In this document: positions 49,939 through 57,528 of the stretch, in pieces
Numbering within the stretch: the stretch's first letter is position 1
How the letters are laid out: the number at the start of each line of letters is the position of its first letter
Assembly (NCBI RefSeq): GCF_030518795.1
Contig: NZ_CP130427.1
Coordinates: forward strand, 1,798,001 to 1,862,000
Direction of reading: 5' to 3'
Length of the DNA: 64,000 nucleotides
Origin: Micromonospora sp. NBRC 110009
Lineage (GTDB): Bacteria > Actinomycetota > Actinomycetes > Mycobacteriales > Micromonosporaceae
Position numbers and translations under genes: made by a program
Notes under the pieces: generated by a model
The model's input: the letters and a program-made list of their open reading frames with translations, nothing else
Told to the model about the DNA's origin: nothing
Databases searched by the model: none

Positions 49939-50811
49939 TCAGGGGCGGCGGCGCAGGTAGCGGGCGCGGCGGCCGGCGTCGTCGAACCCGAGCCGCCGGT
50001 ACAGCGCGGCGGCCGGGTTGTTGTCGTTGACGCAGAGCCACGCCTCGCCGGCGCCGTCGGCGGCCAGGGCCCGCAGTGCGCTCGCCACCAGGTACGCCCC
50101 GACCCGCCGGCCCCGCCAGCCGGGGACGACACCCACCTGGTCGATCCAGTTGTCGATGACGTTGAGGAAGCCCACGGCGGCACCGTCGGGACCTCGGGCG
50201 ATGAGCGACAGGTCCGGCCGGTAGCCGTCGTCCTCCCGCAGCTCGCCCAGCCACTCGTCGGCGTCCGGCTCGACGAAGCCGGGCCGGTCGGCGAACGACG
50301 CCCGGTAGGTGGCGAACAGTTCGGGGCCGATCTCCCAGGCGATCGGTTCGGTGCGCACGCCGTCCGGCGCGGCCACGTCGGGGAGCGCGTCGAGGTCGTG
50401 CCGCAGCACCCACTCCAGGAAGGTCTGCTCGAAGCCACGGCTGGTGAACAGGGCGTCCGCGTCGGCGTTCCACGACTCGGTGGTCAGCAGCAGGCCCGCC
50501 TCGCCGGCCTGCTCGTCCGCCCAGCTCAGCAGCCGGCCGCCGACGCCGCGCCCGCGCCACGCGGGATGCACCAGCCCGGTGCTGGTGGCCGGCCGGCGGT
50601 CGGTGCCGACGCCGACGGCCGCGACGAGCGCGCCGTCGTGCCAGGCACCGAGGGTACGGGTCTGGAGCAGTCGCGCCCGCAGCAGTGCTGGGCTGGTGAA
50701 CAGCGGCAGGCCGCCGTCGACGGCCAGACACGCCTCGGCCAGCTCGGTCAGCGCAGCGACATGCTCCTCGCCGAACTCTTTCCAGGTCAGCGCGTCCGTC
50801 CGGTCCACCAT
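49939..50811 (-). CDS. Tandem GNAT acetyltransferase
   Basis: A 290-residue protein with two GNAT folds. The first (about 1-145) carries STGLVHPAWRGRGVGGRLLSWADEQAGEAG, with the acetyl-CoA loop R-G-R-G-V-G-G near residue 95. The second has DQVGVVPGWRGRRVGAYLVASALRALAADGAGEAWLCVNDNNPAAALYRRLGFDDAGR, loop R-G-R-R-V-G-A near 240. The tandem arrangement is that of mycothiol synthase-like proteins, although MshD-specific residues cannot be confirmed. I choose ATG 50809-50811, with GGGGCAGAG upstream; earlier in-frame starts lie in Ala/Gly shadow. Substrate unknown. Confidence 0.83.
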   Translation of the reverse strand: MVDRTDALTWKEFGEEHVAALTELAEACLAVDGGLPLFTSPALLRARLLQTRTLGAWHDGALVAAVGVGTDRRPATSTGLVHPAWRGRGVGGRLLSWADEQAGEAGLLLTTESWNADADALFTSRGFEQTFLEWVLRHDLDALPDVAAPDGVRTEPIAWEIGPELFATYRASFADRPGFVEPDADEWLGELREDDGYRPDLSLIARGPDGAAVGFLNVIDNWIDQVGVVPGWRGRRVGAYLVASALRALAADGAGEAWLCVNDNNPAAALYRRLGFDDAGRRARYLRRRP

Positions 50812-50957
50812 GAGTCTCTGCCCCTGTCCGCTGCGGCCGATCGCCTGGTGGCCGGCCGTGCCGGCTGATGCCGGGCCGGCGCGACGGCGCCCGGTGGGCA
50901 GTAGGCCCTGCGGCATGGACCAGTGTCAACCAGTTTCGCGTCGGCGGCCGGCCCCGG

Positions 50958-51803
50958 TCACTTCCAGATGGCCGCCACGGCGGCGGCGTGTGCCGCGCCG
51001 ACGGCCCGGCCGGCGCGGGCGGACGGTGCCCGGGTCGCGGGTGACAGCGCGTTGGTGCCGAACGCGTCGACGGACGCCTGATCGGCGCTGATCACGTGGA
51101 CGGCGGCCGGGGCGAGCGCGGCGATCTCGGCGTCGAGGTCGCCCCAGGGCTGCGGCGTGCCGGCGAGGACCGGCTGGATGATCAGTACGCGGTCGGCCCC
51201 GGCGGCCAGGTCGGCGTTGGTCATCGACCGCACCCCGCCGTCGACGTAACGGCGATCGCCGATCGCGACGGGCGGCCAGATGCCGGGCACCGCGCAGCTG
51301 GCGGCGACGGCGTCGCGCAGGGTCACGCCGGACTCGCGGGTGAAGATCGCCTCGGCGCCGGACTCGGCGTCGACCGCGGGCAGCAGCACGCGCCGGTCGG
51401 GCCACTCCTTCACCGGGAGCCGGGCGTCGATCGCGGCGAGCCGGACGGCCGGGTCCACCGTCCGCGCGGCGAGGGCCAGCTCACCCAGCCGGCGGCGGGC
51501 GTCCTCAGGCCCGGACGCCCCGGTCAGCCTGGCGGCGTAGTCAGCGAAGAGCTTCTCCATGTCGACGTCGACCTCGATCTCGGCGGTCTCCGGGCGCAGC
51601 TGGGCCGCGTACAGGTCGTCGAGCGGGACGCCGCTGGTGATCTGCGCGGCGACCGACGAGCCGGCGGAGGTGCCCACCACCACGTCGGCGGCGAGGATGC
51701 GGTCGGCGAGCGCCGGTTCGGCGTCGGCGAGGCCACGCAGGACACCGAGCTCCCAGGCGATCCCGGCCACCCCGCCACCGGCGAGTACGAGTGCGTTGGT
51801 CAT
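50958..51803 (-). CDS. Patatin-like phospholipase
   Basis: A 281-residue serine hydrolase with Ser-Asp dyad. The oxyanion hole GGGVAG lies at residues 9-14, the nucleophile elbow GTSAG at 44-48 (Ser46) and the catalytic Asp in YVDGGV near 190. Patatin-like enzymes hydrolyse phospholipids or other acyl esters. The protein lacks membrane segments and signal peptide and so acts inside the cell or at the membrane surface. ATG 51801-51803 has GGAAGG about 8 bases upstream. It is followed, 146 bases later, by the tandem GNAT gene on the same strand. Confidence 0.9.
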   Translation of the reverse strand: MTNALVLAGGGVAGIAWELGVLRGLADAEPALADRILAADVVVGTSAGSSVAAQITSGVPLDDLYAAQLRPETAEIEVDVDMEKLFADYAARLTGASGPEDARRRLGELALAARTVDPAVRLAAIDARLPVKEWPDRRVLLPAVDAESGAEAIFTRESGVTLRDAVAASCAVPGIWPPVAIGDRRYVDGGVRSMTNADLAAGADRVLIIQPVLAGTPQPWGDLDAEIAALAPAAVHVISADQASVDAFGTNALSPATRAPSARAGRAVGAAHAAAVAAIWK

Positions 51804-51864
51804 GATCGCCAGCCTTCCACGGCGGGCGGGCACAGTGGACCCCCGGTTGTCCGTGACGGTCGCC

Positions 51865-52620
51865 TCAGAGAACGCGGGTGACCTGCTCGGCGGCGATCCG
51901 GTCGTCCAGCTTCGCCCGGTCGAGGTTCGCGCAGAGCACCACCGACGCGCCGGCGGCGAGCGGGGCGAGCAGCCACTTGAGCGGCTGCTCGTGCTCGGCC
52001 GTGTCGACCAGCAGCCGGTCCCCGGCCCGCAGGTCGAGCTGCCCGGCGACCTCCCGCGCCACCGCGGCCCACTCGCCGTAGCTGGTGCCGTCCGGGCTGG
52101 CCGGGTCGGACGGGCGGACGGCGGTGTAGTCGGGCGTGGCGTCGCCGTGCCGGAGCGCCTCGGCGGACCAGTCGAGCCAGCCCAGCGGCACGTCGCTCAG
52201 CGGGCCGGGCCCGGTGCCGACGAGGTAGCGGTGCACCCCGTCGGGCACGTCCTCCAGCCAGTCATCGAGGCGTTCCGGGGTCACAAAGACCCCGTCGTAC
52301 GGCAGGTCGGCGCCCGGTTCGAGGACCGGCAGCCCGGCGGTGGCCCGCGGCCGGAACGACACCGCCATCCCCACCGACCAGGCGCCGACGAGGACCGCGG
52401 CGGTCCGCCAGTGCGGCGGCAGCAGCACCGCGACCCGGCTGCCGGGGCCGAGCCCGCAGCCGTCGCGCAGCAGCGCCGCGCTGCGCGCCGCCCACCCGCC
52501 GAGCTGCTGCGCGGTCAGGTCGGTGCGCTCCCCGGTCGCGTCGTCGTAGTAGGTGAGCAGCGGAAGGTCGGCCGCGCGCGGCGCGTCGGCCGGAACGGTT
52601 ACGGGCGTGTGGACAGCCAT
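51865..52620 (-). CDS. TIGR03089 family protein (truncated acyl-CoA synthetase-like)
   Basis: A 251-residue protein with partial resemblance to the N-terminal half of AMP-binding enzymes: LLTYYDDATGERTDLTAQQLGGWAARSAALLRDGCGLGPGSRVAVLLPPHWRTAAVLVGAWSVGMAV. The P-loop YTSGTTGxPK and the C-terminal lid are missing, and the protein ends after a helical segment WLLAPLAAGASVVLCANLD. I recall this actinobacterial family as TIGR03089, of unknown function. ATG 52618-52620 with GGGAGGAGC upstream. It lies between the patatin and TetR genes on the minus strand, with short gaps. Confidence 0.8.
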   Translation of the reverse strand: MAVHTPVTVPADAPRAADLPLLTYYDDATGERTDLTAQQLGGWAARSAALLRDGCGLGPGSRVAVLLPPHWRTAAVLVGAWSVGMAVSFRPRATAGLPVLEPGADLPYDGVFVTPERLDDWLEDVPDGVHRYLVGTGPGPLSDVPLGWLDWSAEALRHGDATPDYTAVRPSDPASPDGTSYGEWAAVAREVAGQLDLRAGDRLLVDTAEHEQPLKWLLAPLAAGASVVLCANLDRAKLDDRIAAEQVTRVL

Positions 52621-52665
52621 CGGGGCGCTCCTCCCTGCCGGTCCGCCCACCCTAACGATCCAGCG

Positions 52666-53238
52666 TCAGCGGCAGAATCGGTCCACCAGGAGCGCCAACC
52701 GCCGCTCGTGTTCCTCCCGCCGCAGTCGGCCGTTGCGCATCAGCGTGACCAGGCCGTGGAGCCCACTCCAGAAGGTCTCGGTGAACGTCTCCAGGTCGTC
52801 GTCACCGGCGAAGGGGCGCAGGGTCTCGGCCAGCTCGGCGAAGGCCCGGGCCAACTCGACCGGCGTTTCCTGGCTGGCGAAGGTCAGGTCGACCGGGAGG
52901 TTGAATATCGCGTCGTAGAGCGCGGGCCGGCGTTCGGCGAACGCGGCGTACGCCGTGGCGATGCCGGCCACCGCCTGCCGCGCGTCGGTCGCGGCGGCCC
53001 GGGCGGCGGCGAGTTCGACGGCCAGATCGCCGGAGCCTTCCACGGCGACGGCCGCCATGATGGCGCCCTTGCCCTTGAAGTGGCTGTAGAGGACGGGCTG
53101 GCTGTACTCGATCTCGGCGGCGAGCCGGCGGGTGGTGACGGCGTCCCAGCCCTCCGACTCGGCCAGCTCCCGGGCCGCGGCGATGATCGCCCGCTCCCGT
53201 TCCGCCCGCTCCCGCTCCCGCCGCGCCTGAATCGCCAT
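52666..53238 (-). CDS. TetR-family repressor
   Basis: A 190-residue regulator. The HTH domain is ERAIIAAARELAESEGWDAVTTRRLAAEIEYSQPVLYSHFKGKGAIMAAVA. The C-terminal region (about 60-190) is an all-helical ligand-binding and dimerisation domain with FAERRPALYDAIFNLPVDLTF and a WSGLHGLVTLM segment typical of the TetR_C_33-like group. I choose ATG 53236-53238 (MAIQARRERERAERE); a start at 53265 lies in operator DNA. Two 13-base dyads lie directly upstream and would let it repress both itself and the divergent DUF4267/cupin genes. Confidence 0.9.
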   Translation of the reverse strand: MAIQARRERERAERERAIIAAARELAESEGWDAVTTRRLAAEIEYSQPVLYSHFKGKGAIMAAVAVEGSGDLAVELAAARAAATDARQAVAGIATAYAAFAERRPALYDAIFNLPVDLTFASQETPVELARAFAELAETLRPFAGDDDLETFTETFWSGLHGLVTLMRNGRLRREEHERRLALLVDRFCR

Positions 53239-53248
53239 GACCGGAACT

Positions 53249-53261
53249 CTAGCACTGCTAG
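53249..53261. promoter_or_regulatory. TetR operator, copy 1
   Basis: Perfect dyad CTAGCA-C-TGCTAG, 10 bases upstream of the TetR ATG. A second identical dyad lies 50 bases away. Confidence 0.85.
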
Positions 53262-53298
53262 CCAATCTGCCGACGCTCTGCTAGCGTCGCTCTCACAT

Positions 53299-53311
53299 CT
53301 AGCACTGCTAG
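53299..53311. promoter_or_regulatory. TetR operator, copy 2
   Basis: Identical CTAGCACTGCTAG dyad, 15 bases before the DUF4267 ATG. Half-site TCTGCTAGCG lies between the copies near 53277. The 50-base centre-to-centre distance puts both dyads on about the same helical face. Confidence 0.85.
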
Positions 53312-53326
53312 CGTTCGGAGCCGAAC

Positions 53327-53698
53327 ATGCTCAGCACCGTCGCCTACGGGCTCGCCATCGTCCTCAGCCTCTTCTGTGTCTTCATCGGCGCCCGGTTCCT
53401 CCTGGCGCCCCAGGCCTCGGCCGCCGGCTACGGCGTCCCGGCCAAACCGGACGGGGACCCGGCCTACCTCACGATCAAGGGCCTGCGTGACCTCAGCTAC
53501 GGCCTGCTCGGCCTCGCCCTGATCGCCTTCACCAGCGCCGACGCCGTCGCCTGGTACATGCTGATCGTCGCGATCATCCCGCTGGGAGACACCCTCATCG
53601 TGCTGCGGCACGGCGGCACGAAGGCCGTCGCCTTCGGCATCCACTTCGCCACCGCCGTGGCCATCCTGATCGACGCCGTCCTGCTGTTCGCCCTCTGA
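53327..53698 (+). CDS. DUF4267 membrane protein
   Basis: A 123-residue protein with four predicted membrane helices. It begins MLSTVAYGLAIVLSLFCVFIGARFLLAPQASAAGYGVPAKPDG; the FLxAPxxaaxxYGVPxxPxGDpaYLxxKGxRDL stretch is the DUF4267 signature as I recall. The rest is GLLGLALIAFTSADAVAWYMLIVAIIPLGDTLIVLRHGG and a last helix. Function unknown. The ATG is 15 bases after the second TetR dyad, so this gene is directly controlled by the adjacent repressor. The cupin gene follows 25 bases later on the same strand. Confidence 0.85.
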   Translation: MLSTVAYGLAIVLSLFCVFIGARFLLAPQASAAGYGVPAKPDGDPAYLTIKGLRDLSYGLLGLALIAFTSADAVAWYMLIVAIIPLGDTLIVLRHGGTKAVAFGIHFATAVAILIDAVLLFAL

Positions 53699-53723
53699 CC
53701 CACACCACGACAGGAGTAGCGCG

Positions 53724-54218
53724 ATGTCCCTGATCACGCCCGACTTCGACCGGTCCGTCATCGTCCGTGACGCGGACGCCGAGGTGGTGGGCCGTGCCCC
53801 CACCACGATCCGGCTGCTGGCCGACAGCAGCGCCACCGGCGGCGCGCTCTCCAGCCAGCGAGTCACCCTGCACGACGGCGCGGACGGTGCCCGGCCGCAC
53901 CACCACGCCAACTCCGCCGAGCTGTTCTACCTGCTGGAGGGCACCGCGCAACTGCTCTCCGGCGACCAGGTGGTCACCGCCGAACGCGGCGACCTGGTCA
54001 TCGTGCCGCCCGGCCTGGCGCACGCGTTCGCCGCCGCCCCGGGCGAGAACGCCCACATCCTCATCGTCATCACGCCCGGCGTCGAACGGTTCGAATACTT
54101 CCGCCACCTGGAGCGGATCGCCTACGGGAAGGTGCCGCCGGAGAGCCTGCTGGAGGTGCAGGAGCTGTACGACACGTACTTCCGCAGCAGCCCCACCTGG
54201 GACGCCGCCCGCCGCTGA
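53724..54218 (+). CDS. Cupin-domain protein
   Basis: A 164-residue protein with a single cupin barrel. RPHHHANSAELFYLLEGTAQLLSGDQVVTAERGDLVIVPPGLAHAFAA contains motif 1 (HHH-x4-E-x6-G) and motif 2 with the metal His in PGLAHAF. It may bind a metal and act as a dioxygenase, isomerase or sensor. No specific activity is evident. ATG with AGGAGTAGCGCG upstream. It forms a two-gene unit with DUF4267 under the TetR repressor. A convergent hairpin terminates it against ltrA. Confidence 0.87.
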   Translation: MSLITPDFDRSVIVRDADAEVVGRAPTTIRLLADSSATGGALSSQRVTLHDGADGARPHHHANSAELFYLLEGTAQLLSGDQVVTAERGDLVIVPPGLAHAFAAAPGENAHILIVITPGVERFEYFRHLERIAYGKVPPESLLEVQELYDTYFRSSPTWDAARR

Positions 54219-54222
54219 TCCA

Positions 54223-54271
54223 CCGCCCCGAACTGCCCCGACGCGCGAGGATGCGGGGCAATTCGGGGCGG
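54223..54271. terminator. Bidirectional terminator between cupin gene and ltrA
   Basis: Long inverted repeat CCGCCCCGAACTGCCCCG / CGGGGCAATTCGGGGCGG with one C-A mismatch, 13-base loop. It starts 4 bases after the cupin stop and ends 13 bases from the ltrA stop. Confidence 0.8.
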
Positions 54272-54284
54272 CAAGCGCTCGGCG

Positions 54285-55490
54285 CTACGGGCGTCGGTAC
54301 GGTCTGCCGGGCGGCGGCGGCTTCGGTTCGCTGGGGCGGAAGCGCCAGGCGATGGTGTCCGACGCGGCGATCGCGGTGAGGATGACCACGGCCACGACGG
54401 CGATCAGGATCGGCGACAGGAACGCCAGCACGGGTGACAGCACGACGAGCAGGAGCAGACCGACCACTCGGGACACGGCGACCTTGCTGAACGACAGGTA
54501 GTCGAGCCGGGCCCGGCCGGCCAGGTAGAGCGCGGGTCCGCACAGGATGACGGCGGACCAGACCAGGTTGGCCTCGGCGAACGGGTGGTTGATGATGATC
54601 TCGTCGCCGACCGAGCTGAGCACGATGCCGCCGGCCATGACCAGATGGGCGTACGAGGCGGACCGGCTGAAGACGGCCGGCGCGGCGCTGGCCGCGATCG
54701 CCGCCGGGAGCATCAGACCCGCGCGGTAGAAGTAGATCCGCCACAGCAGCGTGGTGATGGCGAAGGCCAGCACGAACGCGACCAGCCGGTCCCGCTCGAA
54801 CCCGAACGCAGCGAACTGCCCGCCGGCGGCCAGGATCGACTCACCGAACGCGATGATCATGATCTGCTGGTATCGCTCGGCGAGATGCTCCGCGGAGACC
54901 GCCTGAGTGGTGATCCGGGCCGGGCCGAGCATCGGCAGCCGGAAGTCCAGCCGGCTCATGGTGTAGCCGAGGAGCGCCGCGAGGATCCAGATCACCACCC
55001 TGGTGGTGCCCGCGGTCAGGGCGCCCGCGATCCAGAGCACTCCGGCGAAGCAGTTCCAGATGAGCTGCTGCGGCGAGCCGATCGCCACCTCCGGCCGGCG
55101 GCGCAGCGCGGTGGTGACGAAGAGGGCCCGGCCGACCTGGATGATCACGTAGGTGGCGGCGAAGATCATCCCATCCTCGCCGAAGGCGGTGGGCGCCGCG
55201 CCCGCCATGATCAGGGTGCCGAGCATGATGGGGATGATCACGACCTGGATCGCGGGCTGGGCCGGGTTGAGGCGGTCCGTGGTCCAGGCGGTGAAGATCC
55301 AGATCCACCAGAACGCGGCGAGCAGGATGGCGGTGTGCAGCGCCCCGAGCCAGGTGAGGTCGGTGAACAGGGTGTGCGACAGCCGGGTCAGCGCGAAGAC
55401 GAGGATCACGTCGAAGAAGAGCTCGACGTAGGTGGCCCGCTGCGGCTCGGCGTGACTCCGCAGCAGGTCACTCGTGTTGCCGGCGGTCAT
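54285..55490 (-). CDS. ltrA: Low-temperature-requirement protein A (LtrA)
   Basis: A 401-residue integral membrane protein with about ten helices. It opens with RATYVELFFDVILVFALTRLSHTLFTDLTWLG, the ELFFDxxxVFAxxxL signature of LtrA. Later motifs include AEHLAERYQQIMIIAFGESILAAG with the conserved HxxERxxLxxIIxxGEsi core, and ATTLLWRIYFYRAG. LtrA was first found as needed for growth at low temperature in Listeria; its molecular role is not known. ATG 55488-55490. Convergent with the cupin gene, separated by a strong terminator. No regulatory motif was noticed upstream. Confidence 0.92.
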   Translation of the reverse strand: MTAGNTSDLLRSHAEPQRATYVELFFDVILVFALTRLSHTLFTDLTWLGALHTAILLAAFWWIWIFTAWTTDRLNPAQPAIQVVIIPIMLGTLIMAGAAPTAFGEDGMIFAATYVIIQVGRALFVTTALRRRPEVAIGSPQQLIWNCFAGVLWIAGALTAGTTRVVIWILAALLGYTMSRLDFRLPMLGPARITTQAVSAEHLAERYQQIMIIAFGESILAAGGQFAAFGFERDRLVAFVLAFAITTLLWRIYFYRAGLMLPAAIAASAAPAVFSRSASYAHLVMAGGIVLSSVGDEIIINHPFAEANLVWSAVILCGPALYLAGRARLDYLSFSKVAVSRVVGLLLLVVLSPVLAFLSPILIAVVAVVILTAIAASDTIAWRFRPSEPKPPPPGRPYRRP

Positions 55491-55600
55491 CGGCGCGCCC
55501 GTCCTGTCAGCTATGCCGCATTTATGCCGTCAGTCGTACCACGCGCCGCATGGCGCGGGACGCTCCGCCGGGAATCCAGGCGGGCCATGACCGGCCGTCG

Positions 55601-56515
55601 TCACGCCTCGGGGAGTTCGGGCCCACCCTCCAGCAGCGGGGCGAGCAGGTCGCCCTGCTTCTCCACCCGCTTGAGCACCTCACCCGCCGTGTACGGCTTC
55701 GTCGACGGCCGCTTGCCCGCCGCGCCCGCCTCGACCTCGTCCCAGGTCAGCGGGGTGGACACCGACGGCACGTCCTGCGCGCGCAGCGAGTACGGCGCCA
55801 CCGTCGTCTTCGCCGCGTTGTTCTGGCTCCAGTCGATGAACACCTTGCCCGGGCGCAGGTTCTTCGCCATCTTCGACACGATCAGCTTCGGGTGCGCCTT
55901 CTCCAGCTCCTGAGCGATCCGCCTCGCGTAGGCGGAGACCAGGTCGGCGTCCTGGGAGCCGGCGATCGGGCAGCAGAGCTGCATGCCCTTCTTGCCGGAA
56001 GTCTTCGGACAGGACTCGATGCCGTCCTCCGCGAGCCGGTCCCGCATAAGCAGCGCCACCTGGCAGCACTGCTTCAAGGCGGCCGGCGCGCCCGGGTCCA
56101 GGTCGACCACCATCATGTCCGGGTGCTGGCCGATCTTCCACTGCGGCGTGTGCAGCTCCAGCGCGGCGAGGTTGGCCAGCCAGACCAGCGTCGGCAGATC
56201 GTCGGCGACCACATAGTCGATGGTCTCCCGGCCCTTGCTCGACCCGGGGGCGGGCAGGTTCTCGGTGCGTACCCAGGCGGGGGTCGCGGCGGGTGCGTTC
56301 TTCTCGAAGAACGAGCCGCCGTCGACGCCGTTCGGGTAACGGATCCGGGTCAGCGGCCGGTCCCGCAGGTGCGGCAGCAGCACCGGGGCGATCCGGGTGT
56401 AGTAGTCGATCACCTCGCCCTTGGTGAAGCCGGCCTTCGGGTAGAGGACCTTGTCCAGGTTGGACAACTCCAGCGAGCGCCCCTCGACGTCCACCTTCAA
56501 CCGGTCAGCTGACAT
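55601..56515 (-). CDS. NHEJ polymerase (LigD polymerase-domain protein, stand-alone)
   Basis: A 304-residue archaeo-eukaryotic primase-type polymerase that fills ends during non-homologous end joining. It begins KVDVEGRSLELSNLDKVLYPKAGFTKGEVIDYYTRIAPVLLPHLRDRPLTRIRYPNGVDG, the usual LigD-Pol start. The metal-binding Asp pair is in MVVDLDPG (Asp138, Asp140). KTSGKKGMQLCCPI (catalytic Ser-Gly-Lys-Lys-Gly loop) and VFIDWSQNNAAKTTVAPYSLR follow. The nuclease and ligase domains of full LigD are absent; a separate ligase gene lies upstream and overlaps this ATG by 11 bases. Ku is divergent from the ligase. Confidence 0.93.
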   Translation of the reverse strand: MSADRLKVDVEGRSLELSNLDKVLYPKAGFTKGEVIDYYTRIAPVLLPHLRDRPLTRIRYPNGVDGGSFFEKNAPAATPAWVRTENLPAPGSSKGRETIDYVVADDLPTLVWLANLAALELHTPQWKIGQHPDMMVVDLDPGAPAALKQCCQVALLMRDRLAEDGIESCPKTSGKKGMQLCCPIAGSQDADLVSAYARRIAQELEKAHPKLIVSKMAKNLRPGKVFIDWSQNNAAKTTVAPYSLRAQDVPSVSTPLTWDEVEAGAAGKRPSTKPYTAGEVLKRVEKQGDLLAPLLEGGPELPEA

Positions 56516-57491
56516 CGTCGACCTCCTCGGGCGGTTTGTCCGGGCGCAGGCGCAGGACCCGGGGGAAGCGCAGCCGGCCGTCCGGGGTGCGCTGGCCGTA
56601 CTTCACCTCCACCACGATCTGCGGAGTTACCCAGATCGCGCCGCGGGCATCCTCGCGCGGCACGTCCCCGGCGAACGGCGCCGCGCCGGTACGCAGCGGT
56701 TCCAGCTCGCGCAGCAACTCCCGTTCCAGCGCCGCGCCGATCCCGCCACCCACCCGGCCCCGGTAGGTGAGCCGCCCGTCCGGCCGGGGCACCCCCACCA
56801 GCAGGCCGCCGACCTTCCGCGCGCCCGGCCGCCAGCCGCCGACCACGAAGTCGCCGGTCACCTCCAGCTTGACCTTCACCCAGTCCGGCGAGCGCACCCC
56901 CGGCCGGTAGAGCGAGTCGACCCGCTTGGCCATCACCCCTTCGAGGCCGTGCTCGCCGGCCGCCTCATAGGTGGCCGCGCCGTCGGCGAAGGTGGGCGGC
57001 ACCGCCCAGCGGGCGGCACCCAGCCCGAGCGACTCCAGCGCCGCCCGCCGCTCCCGGTAGGGACGGCCGGTGAGGTCCTCGCCGCCCAGCCGGAGCAGGT
57101 CGAAGATCATGTACGTGACGGGGACGGTGGCCGCCAGCCGCGCCGCCTTGACCGGGTTGCGTACGTGCATCCGCTCGGCCAGCGCGGTGAACGAGGGCTG
57201 CCCGTCGGTGAAGAGCACCACCTCGCCGTCCAGCAGCGCGTCGTCCACCTGCTCGGCCAGGTTGAGCAGTTCCGGGTACGCGATGGTGATCTCCACGCCG
57301 GAGCGGGCGTAGAAGTGCCGGTCGCCGTGGGAGATGTCGGCGAGCGCGCGGACCCCGTCCCATTTGAACTCGTACGCCCAGCCGGCACCAACCGGGAGCT
57401 GCCCGGTCATCGCGAGCATCGGCTTCAACGGCGCGCCGGGCACCTTCTGACTGTAGTTGCACGGCGAAGCGCGTGCGTCCCGTTCGATCAT
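56505..57491 (-). CDS. ATP-dependent DNA ligase (LigD ligase-domain protein, stand-alone)
   Basis: A 328-residue NHEJ ligase. Motif I YEFKWDGVRA has the adenylated Lys43. LLDGEVVLF (motif III), LEGVMAKRVDSLYRPGVRSPDWVKVK (motifs IV and V) and an OB-fold tail ending GAIWVTPQIVVEVKYGQRTPDGRLRFPRVLRLRPDK are all present. Its stop lies inside the polymerase gene's start (11-base overlap). I take ATG 57489-57491, although an internal ATG 24 codons later (MLAMTGQLP) would also give a complete ligase. CAGAAT, 5 bases before the first ATG on this strand, may be a -10 for leaderless transcription. Divergent from ku. Confidence 0.92.
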   Translation of the reverse strand: MIERDARASPCNYSQKVPGAPLKPMLAMTGQLPVGAGWAYEFKWDGVRALADISHGDRHFYARSGVEITIAYPELLNLAEQVDDALLDGEVVLFTDGQPSFTALAERMHVRNPVKAARLAATVPVTYMIFDLLRLGGEDLTGRPYRERRAALESLGLGAARWAVPPTFADGAATYEAAGEHGLEGVMAKRVDSLYRPGVRSPDWVKVKLEVTGDFVVGGWRPGARKVGGLLVGVPRPDGRLTYRGRVGGGIGAALERELLRELEPLRTGAAPFAGDVPREDARGAIWVTPQIVVEVKYGQRTPDGRLRFPRVLRLRPDKPPEEVDDVS

Positions 57492-57528
57492 TTGCGATTC
57501 TGGTCAGAACCGGGGAGAGGAGCGCGGG

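Noticed and set aside
40600..49940. An intact integrative conjugative element
   Set aside because: No integrase, excisionase, replication protein or FtsK/TraB translocase is present. Only scars and orphan genes are seen.
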